A stretch of DNA of 24,712 nucleotides from Rhodobacteraceae bacterium UBA1957 (GTDB taxonomy: Bacteria; Pseudomonadota; Alphaproteobacteria; Rhodobacterales; Rhodobacteraceae). The position numbers and the translations under genes are program-made. Location of the stretch: positions 1 through 24,712 of the forward strand of contig DDEJ01000118.1 in the NCBI GenBank assembly GCA_002336405.1. Direction: 5' to 3'. A model generated the notes under the pieces. The model saw only the letters and a list, made by a program, of their open reading frames with translations, was not told the DNA's origin and did not search any database. This document shows positions 1 through 7,219 of the stretch, one piece after another; the stretch's first letter is position 1, and each line of letters begins with the position of its first letter.

Positions 1-642
1 TTTTGTGAGACAGATAATAGTTAGAGTGATCCAGATGGCAGAGCCCAAACTGTATCCCCGCCATAGGGAGATGTAGAAGAAGCTGTGTAAAATAATATTC
101 GAAGTGATGGTCAATAGGGTCAACAGGACAATCATTCTGGCGCCGTATTTTAGAGCCGTTGTATCCTCGGTTCTCCTTGGGCCGTCGTTTTGTAGGGTGA
201 AACTTATAATAATCGCTGGGCTAATAAAAGTGACCACAGATCGTAAAAAAATGGAAGAATTCGAAGGACCCTAATTTTCTTTTTTGCCAAACCATCTGTG
301 TTGCAACGCCGCCGAAGGAACTGAAGGCACCACCTGCAATGGCGACCAAAACGATATTTTTACACGCCGTCGCGATAAAAACCGGCTTGTTCACCCCGAC
401 CACCATAACCGCAAAGCACATTCGCATTGCAGTGGTCAAATTATCGGCGATTGGCGCGATGCAGTAATACAGGATACCTGTCAGCCAGAACTGCAATCTC
501 AACCAGAGATTTTAGCTGGTTCTTTTATCACGCAGCCAGTCAAACAAATACATTTCTTCCATTGCGTTGATTACAGCCATTGCAACGACTGAAAGGGCAT
601 AATAGCAGCATATTTCGTCAGGTTTTGGCGGATCGCAGGCTC
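1..642 (-). pseudogene. nhaD: nhaD-type Na+/H+ antiporter remnant, frameshifted and interrupted
   Basis: Reading the minus strand, three frames in succession give NhaD-like protein. Frame A (about 642-600) gives EPAIRQNLTKYAAIM, like the NhaD stretch ahead of the INAMEE motif. Frame B (about 598-250) gives VVAMAVINAMEE, then QFWLTGILYYCIAPIADNLT, then FIATACKNIVLVAIAGGAFS and MVWQK, the hallmark membrane core of NhaD. Frame C (about 250 to the edge) gives SVVTFISPAIIISF and GARMIVLLTLLTITS. An in-frame TAA lies at 512-514. Frames A and B are joined by a shift near 600. Frames B and C are joined by a one-base shift in a run of seven A (245-251 on the plus strand). NhaD is a single-subunit Na+/H+ antiporter of the ion-transporter superfamily. 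The N-terminus upstream of 642 is not clearly recognisable, and the C-terminus lies outside the window. Three independent lesions make a sequencing artefact unlikely, although the homopolymer shift alone could be one. Confidence 0.85.
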
Positions 643-1240
643 GATAGGTGAGACTTGTCGCTGGCACGATAGGCAACTACGATTGCCAAGGGAAAAGGCG
701 CGCAAATACCAGTGTCAGGTGCAATGAAATGCCGGTGCCAAAGCCCGCAAAGGCGTGTGCGCATAAAAACACAAACGTGAATATTGTGAATATGTTTATT
801 TAAAGCAGGGCTTTTCCGATTTGTATTGTCTTGATTTTTTAAGCTCATCAAAAGCCTGTTAAAAATAGGCACAGAAAAAAATAACCGCATAATCTTTATT
901 CTGAGGGCGCAATAATACTGTATCTGTGCGGGTCTAATTAGGTCAATATATCTAGGCTAATGGCTTAATTCGGTCTTTTGTTTGATTTGGGCAGACGCGG
1001 TTTGACGGCATGACTTGAGTGTGGGATCAAAAGCAGTGGCCTTTATGGTGTTGGATTGTGTGGTCTGCAGCGTTCCCTTTGCGGGTTATTTGTTGAGCCG
1101 TGGTTTTATATGAAATGTAATTTTTGCATTCAAGCCGATTGCCGTATGTACAGGTGTTCGGAAATTATCTATGAAAGAGGAGAAATTGCAAAGGATTTGC
1201 ACCCGGTGTTGCGTATGTGTGATCCAAATGAGGTGGTGTG
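643..1240. other. Intergenic stretch upstream of the Mrp operon, no supportable gene
   Basis: About 600 bases lie between the nhaD remnant and mnhE. Short open frames occur on both strands, but none has a convincing ribosome binding site or recognisable protein. A weak trace of the lost nhaD N-terminus may persist at 720-760 on the minus strand, where a T-stop-H-W reading resembles the family's early T-T-H-W motif; this is unsure. The operon promoter should lie here, but I could not pick one out: TTGACG at 1002-1007 has no good -10 partner. Confidence 0.5.
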
Positions 1241-1720
1241 GTGAGGTACCTTGGTGGCGCAGTAGTTTTGATGGGGCTCTGGTTGTTGATGTCAGGGGTG
1301 TATAAGCCAATGGTTATCGGCTTTGGTGCGGCGTCGGTGGTTCTGGTGCTGATCATCGTTAGGCGGATGGACCGTGTCGATGGCGATCGTCTTGATGCGT
1401 CTATCGACCCGTTAAAGGCGGTGGGCTATTTCGCTTGGCTTTTGGTGGAAATAGCAAAGTGCAATTGGACGGTTACAAAAGTCATTCTGTCCCCAGCGTT
1501 GCCAACTCGTCAGCATATGTTTGTTGTACCCTATACCCAGCGCAGTGATTTGGCGCAGGTTGTTTTCTCAAACTCGATCACACTAACCCCAGGAACAATC
1601 TCGGTCGAGACGGAGCAAGACCATTTTTTAGTGCACGCCCTGTCTTATGACCCGCGTGACGATGTCGAACTTGCGGAGATGGATCGCCGGGTCAGCGCCA
1701 TTGAAAGTGAGGCATCATGA
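1241..1720 (+). CDS. mnhE: Mrp-type Na+/H+ antiporter subunit E
   Basis: MnhE/MrpE is a small membrane subunit needed for assembly and activity of the multi-subunit Mrp cation:proton antiporter in the inner membrane. The product has about 159 residues, the usual family length. It has two hydrophobic segments near the N-terminus (from GGAVVLMGLWLLMSGVY to ASVVLVLIIV), a third near residues 60-80, and then a soluble C-terminal domain containing NSITLTPGTISVE, the conserved MrpE signature. Two adjacent GTG codons at 1238 and 1241 could start it. GTG 1241 is preferred because GAGG at 1230-1233 is then seven bases upstream, and an in-frame stop at 1229-1231 rules out anything earlier. It is the first gene of the operon, and its stop overlaps the mnhF start (ATGA). 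Mrp operons more usually begin with mnhA, so an E-first order is notable. The identification is firm; the start is less so. Confidence 0.93.
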   Translation: MRYLGGAVVLMGLWLLMSGVYKPMVIGFGAASVVLVLIIVRRMDRVDGDRLDASIDPLKAVGYFAWLLVEIAKCNWTVTKVILSPALPTRQHMFVVPYTQRSDLAQVVFSNSITLTPGTISVETEQDHFLVHALSYDPRDDVELAEMDRRVSAIESEAS

Positions 1721-2016
1721 CGATGTTTGCCGTAGCTGCTCTTGCTCTGTTTGTTGCGATGGTTTTGGTGCTGATCCGGCTTTATCTTGGTCCGACGCTT
1801 TATGATCGGGTTTTAGCGGTGAATTCCTTCGGGACCCATACAGTTTTGTTTATCGGTGTGCTGGGTTTTTTGACGGGCAGACCAGATTTTCTGGACATTG
1901 CTCTTTTATACGCGCTGATCAATTTCATAGGTACGGTCGCAATCCTAAAGTTTTTTCGGTATCGGGCTATTGGTGATGCGACGTGGCTGCCAGCTGAAAA
2001 AGGATCGGACGGATGA
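1717..2016 (+). CDS. mnhF: Mrp-type antiporter subunit F
   Basis: MnhF/MrpF is a three-helix membrane subunit of the Mrp complex. The 99-residue product has three hydrophobic segments: about 3-24, 36-54 and 60-80. It carries the family pattern RLYLGPTLYDRVLAVNSFGT in the first loop and DIALLYALINFIGTVAILKF in the last helix. The start is an ATG overlapping the mnhE stop by four bases, and its own stop overlaps the mnhG start by four bases, so translation of E, F and G is probably coupled. The length is normal (family about 85-100). No anomaly was seen. Confidence 0.95.
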   Translation: MTMFAVAALALFVAMVLVLIRLYLGPTLYDRVLAVNSFGTHTVLFIGVLGFLTGRPDFLDIALLYALINFIGTVAILKFFRYRAIGDATWLPAEKGSDG

Positions 2017-2363
2017 GTATGTCAGCACTTTTTATCGAAATTCTAAGCTGGGTTTTGATCCTGTCAGGATCTTTTTTTGTCGTTGTTGGAGCGGTTGGCA
2101 TCTATCGGTTTCCAGATTTCTGGGCACGTTTGCATGCTGCTTCCATCAGCGATTCGGCGGGGGTGATTTTGCTGCTTCTCGGGATGGCTTTGCAGGCGGG
2201 GCTGACCCTTATAACGGTTAAATTACTGCTTATCGGTATATTTTTGTTCATTACTGGCCCGACTTCAACCCATGCGGTTGCGAACGCGGCCCTCGTGTCT
2301 GGCTTGCGGCCCAAAGAAGCCCCGGGTCTCACTGGTGCCGAGCCGGAAACTCAATCGTCATAG
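2013..2363 (+). CDS. mnhG: Mrp-type antiporter subunit G
   Basis: MnhG/MrpG is a three-helix subunit of the antiporter complex. The 116-residue product shows LILSGSFFVVVGAVGIYRFP, then DFWARLHAASISDSAGVILL, then ITVKLLLIGIFLFITGPTST followed by HAVANAAL. The RFPD.(W/Y).R.HA motif and the TGPT.THA motif are diagnostic for the family. ATG 2013 overlaps the mnhF stop. A second ATG at 2019 is possible but less coupled. The last 25 residues are a polar tail. A 67-base gap to the next ATG follows, the largest gap in the operon, but part of it is probably coding (see the next gene). Confidence 0.95.
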   Translation: MSMSALFIEILSWVLILSGSFFVVVGAVGIYRFPDFWARLHAASISDSAGVILLLLGMALQAGLTLITVKLLLIGIFLFITGPTSTHAVANAALVSGLRPKEAPGLTGAEPETQSS

Positions 2364-2430
2364 GGCGTCATAACATTCAACGAACGGGCAGGCTCTCATC
2401 GAAAATCTGATAAATATTACGCTCTTCACA

Positions 2431-2976
2431 ATGCTTGCGGCTACAGCATTTGCTGTGATCCGCACCCGCAGCCTGTTTGCGACAGTGATGTTGTCGGGGG
2501 TATTCAGCTTTTTGTCAGCTTTGCTTTTTGTAACGCTTGATGCGGTCGATGTTGCCTTTACCGAGGCGGCTGTTGGCGCGGGCATTTCGACGGTTCTGAT
2601 GCTGGGTACGCTGTCGCTAACCTCGCGGTTTGAGACACCTTCTCCGCGCTCGTCTTTTGTGCCGTTCATCGTGGTATGCGTGACAGGTGCGGCATTGGTT
2701 TATGGCACGCTTGATATGCCTAACTTTGGCTCGCCCGACGCGCCGGCGCAAACCCATGTCGGACCTGATTATCTGGCGCGTATGCCACATGAAGTTGGTG
2801 TGCCCAATGCAGTGACAGCGATTTTGGCCAGTTATCGCGGCTTTGATACGCTGGGCGAAACGGCTGTTGTCTTTGCTGCTGGGATTGGCGTTATGTTATT
2901 GATAAGTGGCTTGCGGCGTCGCCGTCGTGATGAGGACCTGCCCGAGCCGGACCATGACCGCAAGGAACAGGTCTGA
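2431..2976 (+). CDS. MrpA C-terminal-like subunit (DUF4040/MbhD plus MbhE domains)
   Basis: In most Mrp complexes this part is the C-terminal end of MrpA, or MrpA/MrpB. Here it is a separate gene. Residues 1-70 form an MbhD-like domain with the signature TLDAVDVAFTEAAVGAGI, and residues 85-165 an MbhE-like domain ending in the conserved PNAVTAILASYRGFDTLGE. About five helices are expected. The first ATG (2431) cuts the predicted first helix short. The frame stays open back to a TAA at 2371-2373 and encodes LIENLINITLFTMLAATAFA, which reads like the family's normal N-terminus. The true start is therefore probably a non-ATG codon upstream, such as CTG 2407 or the rare start ATC 2398, behind the purine-rich GGGCAGG at 2386-2392. 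The stop shares one base with the mnhB start (TGATG). The family call is firm; the start is uncertain. Confidence 0.88.
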   Translation: MLAATAFAVIRTRSLFATVMLSGVFSFLSALLFVTLDAVDVAFTEAAVGAGISTVLMLGTLSLTSRFETPSPRSSFVPFIVVCVTGAALVYGTLDMPNFGSPDAPAQTHVGPDYLARMPHEVGVPNAVTAILASYRGFDTLGETAVVFAAGIGVMLLISGLRRRRRDEDLPEPDHDRKEQV

Positions 2977-3416
2977 TGCGCCATCATTTGATTTTACGTG
3001 TTATAACCAAGATGTTGGTTGGCACGATTTTCTTATTTGCCCTCTATGTTCAGTTTCATGGGGATTACTCGCCTGGGGGGGGATTCCAGGCTGGGGTCAT
3101 CATGGCTTCAGGTTTTATTATATACGGGTTGATTTTCAGCCTTGAAAAACTGCAGTTGGTGTTTCCGCCTTGGCTTGTCCATAAGCTGCTGGCGCTGGGC
3201 GTGTTACTCTATGCTGGTACTGGTATTTACAGCCTGTTGGGGGGATATGCCTATCTCGACTATACCGCTCTGAGCCCGCACCATCCCGAACATGGCCAAC
3301 ATTTGGGCATTTTGATTGTTGAGGCAGGCGTCGGGATTACAGTCACCGGCGTCATGGTGGCGATCTATTACGCCTTTGCTGCCCGCACTCCGATCATCAA
3401 TGATGAGGAATGGTGA
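2976..3416 (+). CDS. mnhB: Mrp-type antiporter subunit B (MnhB domain)
   Basis: This is an MnhB/MrpB membrane subunit of 146 residues with four hydrophobic segments. The N-terminal pattern LRVITKMLVGTIFLFALYVQ, then FHGDYSPGGGFQAGVI, is the family hallmark (H-G-x-x-x-P-G-G-G-F-Q-A/G-G). The C-terminal GQHLGILIVEAGVGITVTGV is also typical. It starts at the ATG formed by TGATG at the end of the preceding gene. Its stop lies inside the start region of mnhC, giving a seven-base overlap if mnhC begins at 3410. The second helix region (FIIYGLIFSLEKL) and the loop with ALSPHHPEHGQH match the group in which MrpA is split. The length is normal and no lesions were seen. Confidence 0.94.
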   Translation: MRHHLILRVITKMLVGTIFLFALYVQFHGDYSPGGGFQAGVIMASGFIIYGLIFSLEKLQLVFPPWLVHKLLALGVLLYAGTGIYSLLGGYAYLDYTALSPHHPEHGQHLGILIVEAGVGITVTGVMVAIYYAFAARTPIINDEEW

Positions 3417-3853
3417 GCATGGATCTGATGACTGCAGAGTTTATCTTGGGCCACCTGAACTATTGGCTGTTTATCGTGCTGATGATGACCGGGCTTTACA
3501 TTGTGATTGCCAAAGGCAATTTGGTGAAAAAAATTGTTGGTTTGAACATCTTTCAGGCGTCTGTGTTTATGTTGTATATCTCGGTGGGTAAAATTAGCGG
3601 CGGTACCGCGCCTATTTTTCCGTTAGATATGAAAATTGATCCCGAAGTGGTATATTCAAACCCGCTGCCGCATGTGCTGATCCTGACAGCTATTGTGGTT
3701 GGGATTGCCACGACTTCACTTGGATTAGCGTTGATTGTGCGTATTCGTGAGGAATTTGACACCATCGAAGAAGACCAGATCGAAGAGATTGAACAGGAAA
3801 TGGCGCTTGCCGAAATCGCGCGTCATGACGCACAGTCGGCGGGGCAGGCTTGA
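3410..3853 (+). CDS. mnhC: Mrp-type antiporter subunit C (NuoK-like)
   Basis: MnhC/MrpC is homologous to NuoK of respiratory complex I and packs between the ion-translocating subunits. The product has up to 147 residues and three helices: about 15-34, 41-60 and 84-106. GLYIVIAKGNLVKKIVGLNI and FQASVFMLYISVGKISGGTA match the family, as does HVLILTAIVVGIATTSLGLA in the last helix. The last 30 residues are acidic (IEEDQIEEIEQEMALAE), an extension beyond the minimal family length. ATG 3410 is taken as the start; ATG 3419 is an alternative that would remove the overlap with mnhB. The stop shares one base with the mnhD ATG (TGATG). Confidence 0.94.
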   Translation: MVSMDLMTAEFILGHLNYWLFIVLMMTGLYIVIAKGNLVKKIVGLNIFQASVFMLYISVGKISGGTAPIFPLDMKIDPEVVYSNPLPHVLILTAIVVGIATTSLGLALIVRIREEFDTIEEDQIEEIEQEMALAEIARHDAQSAGQA

Positions 3854-5379
3854 TGGCAGGCGATGCGCTAAACCATGCGTCTATGACGCTGACTGAACAG
3901 CTGCCGATCCTGCAGGTCTTGGTGCCGTTTGTCGCCGCACCGCTGATCGTTTTCATTGGCAGCCGCGCCTTGGCTTGGCCAATTGCTTTTGCCAGCAGTG
4001 TCGCGTCTTTCGTAATTGCCTCACTGCTGTTGGGCCAAGTGATCAACGGCGACGTGATCTCATATCATATAGGGGGATGGGCGCCGCCGCTTGGGATCGA
4101 ATACCGTGTCGATGCCACCAATGCCTTTGTCTTGTTGTTGATCTCTGGGATCAGCAGCGTGGTGCTGCCCTTTGCCCGCGCCAGCCTGTCGGTCGAATTG
4201 CCGCCGCGCAAGCATACGCTTTTTTATGCCTTGTTCACGCTGTGCCTCACCGGTCTGCTTGGGGTGGTGATTACGGGGGATGCCTTTAACGTCTTTGTAT
4301 TTTTGGAAATATCCTCGCTGTCGACCTATGTGCTTATCGCACAAGGCGCGTCGCGCGATAAGCGAGCGTTGAGTTCGGCGTATAATTATTTGATTATGGG
4401 CACAATTGGAGCGACTTTTTTCGTCATCGGGATCGGTTTTCTTTACATGACAACTGGTACGCTGAATATGGCCGATCTTGCGGTGCGGCTGGAAGGTCAG
4501 GGCAACAATCGTACGGTGCAGGCGGCCTTTGCCTTTATAGTTGTCGGTATCGGACTGAAGGCTGCAATTTATCCGCTGCATTTTTGGCTGCCCAACGCCT
4601 ACACTTTTGCGCCTTCAGTGGTTACGGCCTTTTTGGCTGCTACGGCGACCAAAATGGCGATATATGTCCTGTTGCGGTTCATGTTTACCGTCTTTCAACC
4701 GGCGTTTGTCGACGGTGGCATAACGCTTGAGGTGATCATTCTGCCATTTGCGATCATGGCAATGTTTGCCGCCTCACTCAGCGCGATCTTTCAACGTGAT
4801 CTCAAGCGCATGCTGGCCTATTCCAGTGTGGCGCAGATTGGTTATATGCTGTTGGGCATAACATTTTTGTCTGAAACTGGCTTGATGGCGACGATCGTGC
4901 ATCTTTTTAATCACGGCATCACCAAAGCGGCGCTGTTTATGGGGGTGGGTTGTTATGTGATGCAGGCGGGTGGCGGGTTTTACAGCCAACTCAGCGGTGC
5001 TGGTAAAACCATGCCCTGGACCAGTGCTGCGGTTGTGGTCGCAGCACTGTCTTTGGTGGGCATTCCGGGCACGGCTGGGTTTATCAGCAAGTGGTTGCTG
5101 ATCGAGGCTGCCCTAGATCGGGGTTGGTGGTTTGTGGCGCTATTGGTGGTGGCCTCGTCGTTGCTGGCGGTGATTTATGTCTGGCGTCTGATTGAGGCGT
5201 TGTATTTGGGCCAACCGGCAGAGGGTGCAACCACGCAAGAGGTCCCACTGGGCATGCTTGTTCCGCTTTGGATCATGGCGGGCGCCTGTGTTTATTTTGG
5301 CTTTGATACCGATATCACGCTGAGCGCGTCGCGATCTGCGGCGCAGGGCCTGTTGTCGGGTTCTGTGGCCGTGCATTAA
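3853..5379 (+). CDS. mnhD: Mrp-type antiporter subunit D (NuoM/N-like ion-translocating subunit)
   Basis: This is one of three proton-conducting-transporter domain proteins in the operon, inner membrane, 508 residues and about 14 helices. The essential helix-5 glutamate is visible as E152 in FNVFVFLEISSLSTY. The helix-7 lysine is K236 in GIGLKAAIYPLHFWLPNAY. Both are the residues used for ion movement in MrpD and NuoM/N. Later conserved blocks are RDLKRMLAYSSVAQIGYMLL and LFNHGITKAALFMGVG. An in-frame TTG at 3850 would add one residue, but ATG 3853 fits the TGATG coupling with mnhC. The gene is followed six bases later by the next antiporter-like subunit. There is no evidence of decay. Confidence 0.95.
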   Translation: MAGDALNHASMTLTEQLPILQVLVPFVAAPLIVFIGSRALAWPIAFASSVASFVIASLLLGQVINGDVISYHIGGWAPPLGIEYRVDATNAFVLLLISGISSVVLPFARASLSVELPPRKHTLFYALFTLCLTGLLGVVITGDAFNVFVFLEISSLSTYVLIAQGASRDKRALSSAYNYLIMGTIGATFFVIGIGFLYMTTGTLNMADLAVRLEGQGNNRTVQAAFAFIVVGIGLKAAIYPLHFWLPNAYTFAPSVVTAFLAATATKMAIYVLLRFMFTVFQPAFVDGGITLEVIILPFAIMAMFAASLSAIFQRDLKRMLAYSSVAQIGYMLLGITFLSETGLMATIVHLFNHGITKAALFMGVGCYVMQAGGGFYSQLSGAGKTMPWTSAAVVVAALSLVGIPGTAGFISKWLLIEAALDRGWWFVALLVVASSLLAVIYVWRLIEALYLGQPAEGATTQEVPLGMLVPLWIMAGACVYFGFDTDITLSASRSAAQGLLSGSVAVH

Positions 5380-5385
5380 GGCGTT

Positions 5386-6858
5386 ATGATTATGGAAACC
5401 TCGACCGCACTTATGTTGACCATGTTGATCCCTGCGCTTGCCGTTGTGATCAATCTGGTGTTGCGCAATCGCCCGGACCTGCGGGATGGGCTGACGTTTG
5501 TGGCGGCACTTGCGACCTTTGGTGCGGTGCTGACGATCTTGTATAACGAAGGCAATGGCACCACTGAGGCTTTTGTGTTGTTCGAGGTGTTGGGTGGGCT
5601 TAATCTGGCCTTTTCGGTTGAGCCGCTCGGGCTGATGTTCGCGCTTTTGGCCTCGGGGCTGTGGATTACCACGCATGTCTATGGCGTGGGATATATGCGC
5701 GGCAATAAAGAGCGTGATCACGCCCGATTTTTTGCCTGTTTTTGCTTTGCGATTTTCTCTGTTATGGGCATCGCCTTTGCCGATAATATGTTCACTCTGT
5801 TCTTGTTTTATGAGGCGCTTACCCTGTCGACCTATCCGCTGGTGGCTCATAAGGGCACAAGCGCCGCGGTTAATGGCGCGCGGACGTATCTGGGCATTCT
5901 GATCGGCACTTCGATCGGGCTGCAACTTGTGGCAATTGTATGGACTTATGCGGTGGCGGGAACGCTTGATTTCACCAAAGGCGGAATTCTTGAGGGTCAT
6001 ATTGCCGGGCCTATGGTTGCGGTTTTGCTGGCGCTTTATGCGTTTGGTATTGGCAAGGCAGCATTGATGCCGTTCCACCGCTGGCTGCCGGCGGCGATGG
6101 TGGCTCCGACGCCGGTCAGCGCGCTGCTGCATGCGGTGGCGGTGGTCAAAGCCGGCGTATTTACCATGCTCAAAGTCGGTATCTATATTTTTGGTATCGA
6201 TTTTCTGGCGGCGACAGGTGCTTCGGTTTGGTTGATGTGGCTGGCGGCCTTTTCCATTATAGCCTCTTCTGTGGTGGCGTTGACAAAAGATAATCTCAAG
6301 GCGCGGTTGGCGTATTCGACCATCAGCCAATTATCCTACATTACGCTCGGTGTGGCTTTGGCCAGTTCTATGGGGGTGCTGGGTGGCAGTTTGCATGTTG
6401 TCATGCACGCGATGGGCAAGATCACTTTGTTCATGTGTGCGGGGTCAATATATGTCGCCACGCACAAAACGAACATCAGTCAGATGACCGGTCTGGGGCG
6501 GGTGATGCCGATTACATTTGGCGCATTTTTGATTGGGGCCCTGTCGATTATTGGCCTGCCGCCGCTGGGTGGTTCCTGGAGTAAATGGCTGTTGATTGTG
6601 GGGGCAGCGGATACCGGGCAGTGGATCATGATTGGCGTGTTGCTGGTCAGTTCTTTGTTGAATGTGGCCTATCTGATGCCGCTGGTTGGCAAGGGATTTT
6701 TCCTGCGCGCCCCGGATGCGCCAGAGACGGTACAAATCGCGGAGAGCCCGACCTTAGTCTGGTTGCCGCCGGCAATCACAGCGTTTGGTTGTGTAGTGCT
6801 GTTTTTTTATGCCGGACATATTCAGGCGTTTTTGATGCCGATTGTCACATTGAACTGA
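5386..6858 (+). CDS. MrpA N-terminal/NuoL-like antiporter subunit
   Basis: This is the second ion-translocating subunit, 490 residues and about 14 helices. Key residues are E143 in MFTLFLFYEALTLSTYPLVA, K224 in GIGKAALMPFHRWLPAAMVA, and a helix-8 lysine K255 in LLHAVAVVKAGVFTM. The run PAAMVAPTPVSALLHA is the NuoL/MrpA form of this region rather than the MrpD form. I therefore read the gene as the N-terminal, NuoL-like part of a split MrpA, whose C-terminal part is the gene at 2431-2976. It would usually be annotated as antiporter subunit D by a general search. The start is ATG 5386 (a second ATG follows at 5392), six bases after the mnhD stop. The 10-base gap to the next gene carries a good ribosome binding site. 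Confidence 0.9.
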   Translation: MIMETSTALMLTMLIPALAVVINLVLRNRPDLRDGLTFVAALATFGAVLTILYNEGNGTTEAFVLFEVLGGLNLAFSVEPLGLMFALLASGLWITTHVYGVGYMRGNKERDHARFFACFCFAIFSVMGIAFADNMFTLFLFYEALTLSTYPLVAHKGTSAAVNGARTYLGILIGTSIGLQLVAIVWTYAVAGTLDFTKGGILEGHIAGPMVAVLLALYAFGIGKAALMPFHRWLPAAMVAPTPVSALLHAVAVVKAGVFTMLKVGIYIFGIDFLAATGASVWLMWLAAFSIIASSVVALTKDNLKARLAYSTISQLSYITLGVALASSMGVLGGSLHVVMHAMGKITLFMCAGSIYVATHKTNISQMTGLGRVMPITFGAFLIGALSIIGLPPLGGSWSKWLLIVGAADTGQWIMIGVLLVSSLLNVAYLMPLVGKGFFLRAPDAPETVQIAESPTLVWLPPAITAFGCVVLFFYAGHIQAFLMPIVTLN

Positions 6859-6868
6859 GGAGAGGCTG

Positions 6869-7219
6869 ATGGCACAATCCCCGAGCGAAAACACCGACAC
6901 CCATCCGGTTTTAGGCCGTATTTTAGGCTGGGTTGACAGGCCAGGCAGTGCCAACCGGATTTTCTGGGCGCTTGTGGTACTTTGTGGAGGCTTGTTTCTG
7001 GCGGATTTCACCTATCACAAACACGGGCATTTCGCGGTCGAAAACGTGCCGGGCTTTTATGGTATTTATGGCTTTGTCATGTTCACGTTGCTGATCTTGG
7101 TGGCAAAAACGCTGCGCATTTTCATCAAGCGACCCGAAGATTACTACGGCAAGGCGGCAGTAGACAGCGAAGATTATCCCGCAGCGCAGCTTGAGAAGGT
7201 CGATCATGATGGCGCTTGA
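6869..7219 (+). CDS. Small membrane protein of unknown function within the Mrp operon
   Basis: I do not recognise a named family. The 116-residue product starts with a polar stretch of about 28 residues (MAQSPSENTDTHPVLGRILG). It has one hydrophobic helix at about 32-47 (IFWALVVLCGGLFLADFTYH), a histidine-rich linker KHGHFAVENVPGFYG, a second helix at about 69-85 (FVMFTLLILVAKTLRIFIK), and an acidic tail with RPEDYYGK. GGAGAGG ends five bases before the ATG, a strong ribosome binding site. The stop at 7217-7219 lies inside the next antiporter gene, a 14-base overlap, so the two are almost certainly co-translated. Its place between two ion-translocating subunits suggests an accessory or assembly subunit of the complex; this is inference only. 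Confidence 0.85.
   Translation: MAQSPSENTDTHPVLGRILGWVDRPGSANRIFWALVVLCGGLFLADFTYHKHGHFAVENVPGFYGIYGFVMFTLLILVAKTLRIFIKRPEDYYGKAAVDSEDYPAAQLEKVDHDGA

Noticed and set aside
618..890. 90-codon minus-strand frame upstream of the nhaD remnant
   Set aside because: It does not read as an NhaD N-terminus and has no ribosome binding site; at most it covers decayed nhaD leader DNA.
1056..1244. 62-codon plus-strand frame ending in the mnhE start
   Set aside because: It starts with TTG, has no ribosome binding site and no recognisable protein pattern; the overlap with mnhE is probably chance.
5140..6330. 396-codon minus-strand frame inside the antiporter genes
   Set aside because: It is a shadow of two confidently assigned membrane-protein genes; the translation is rich in R, Q and H with no family features.
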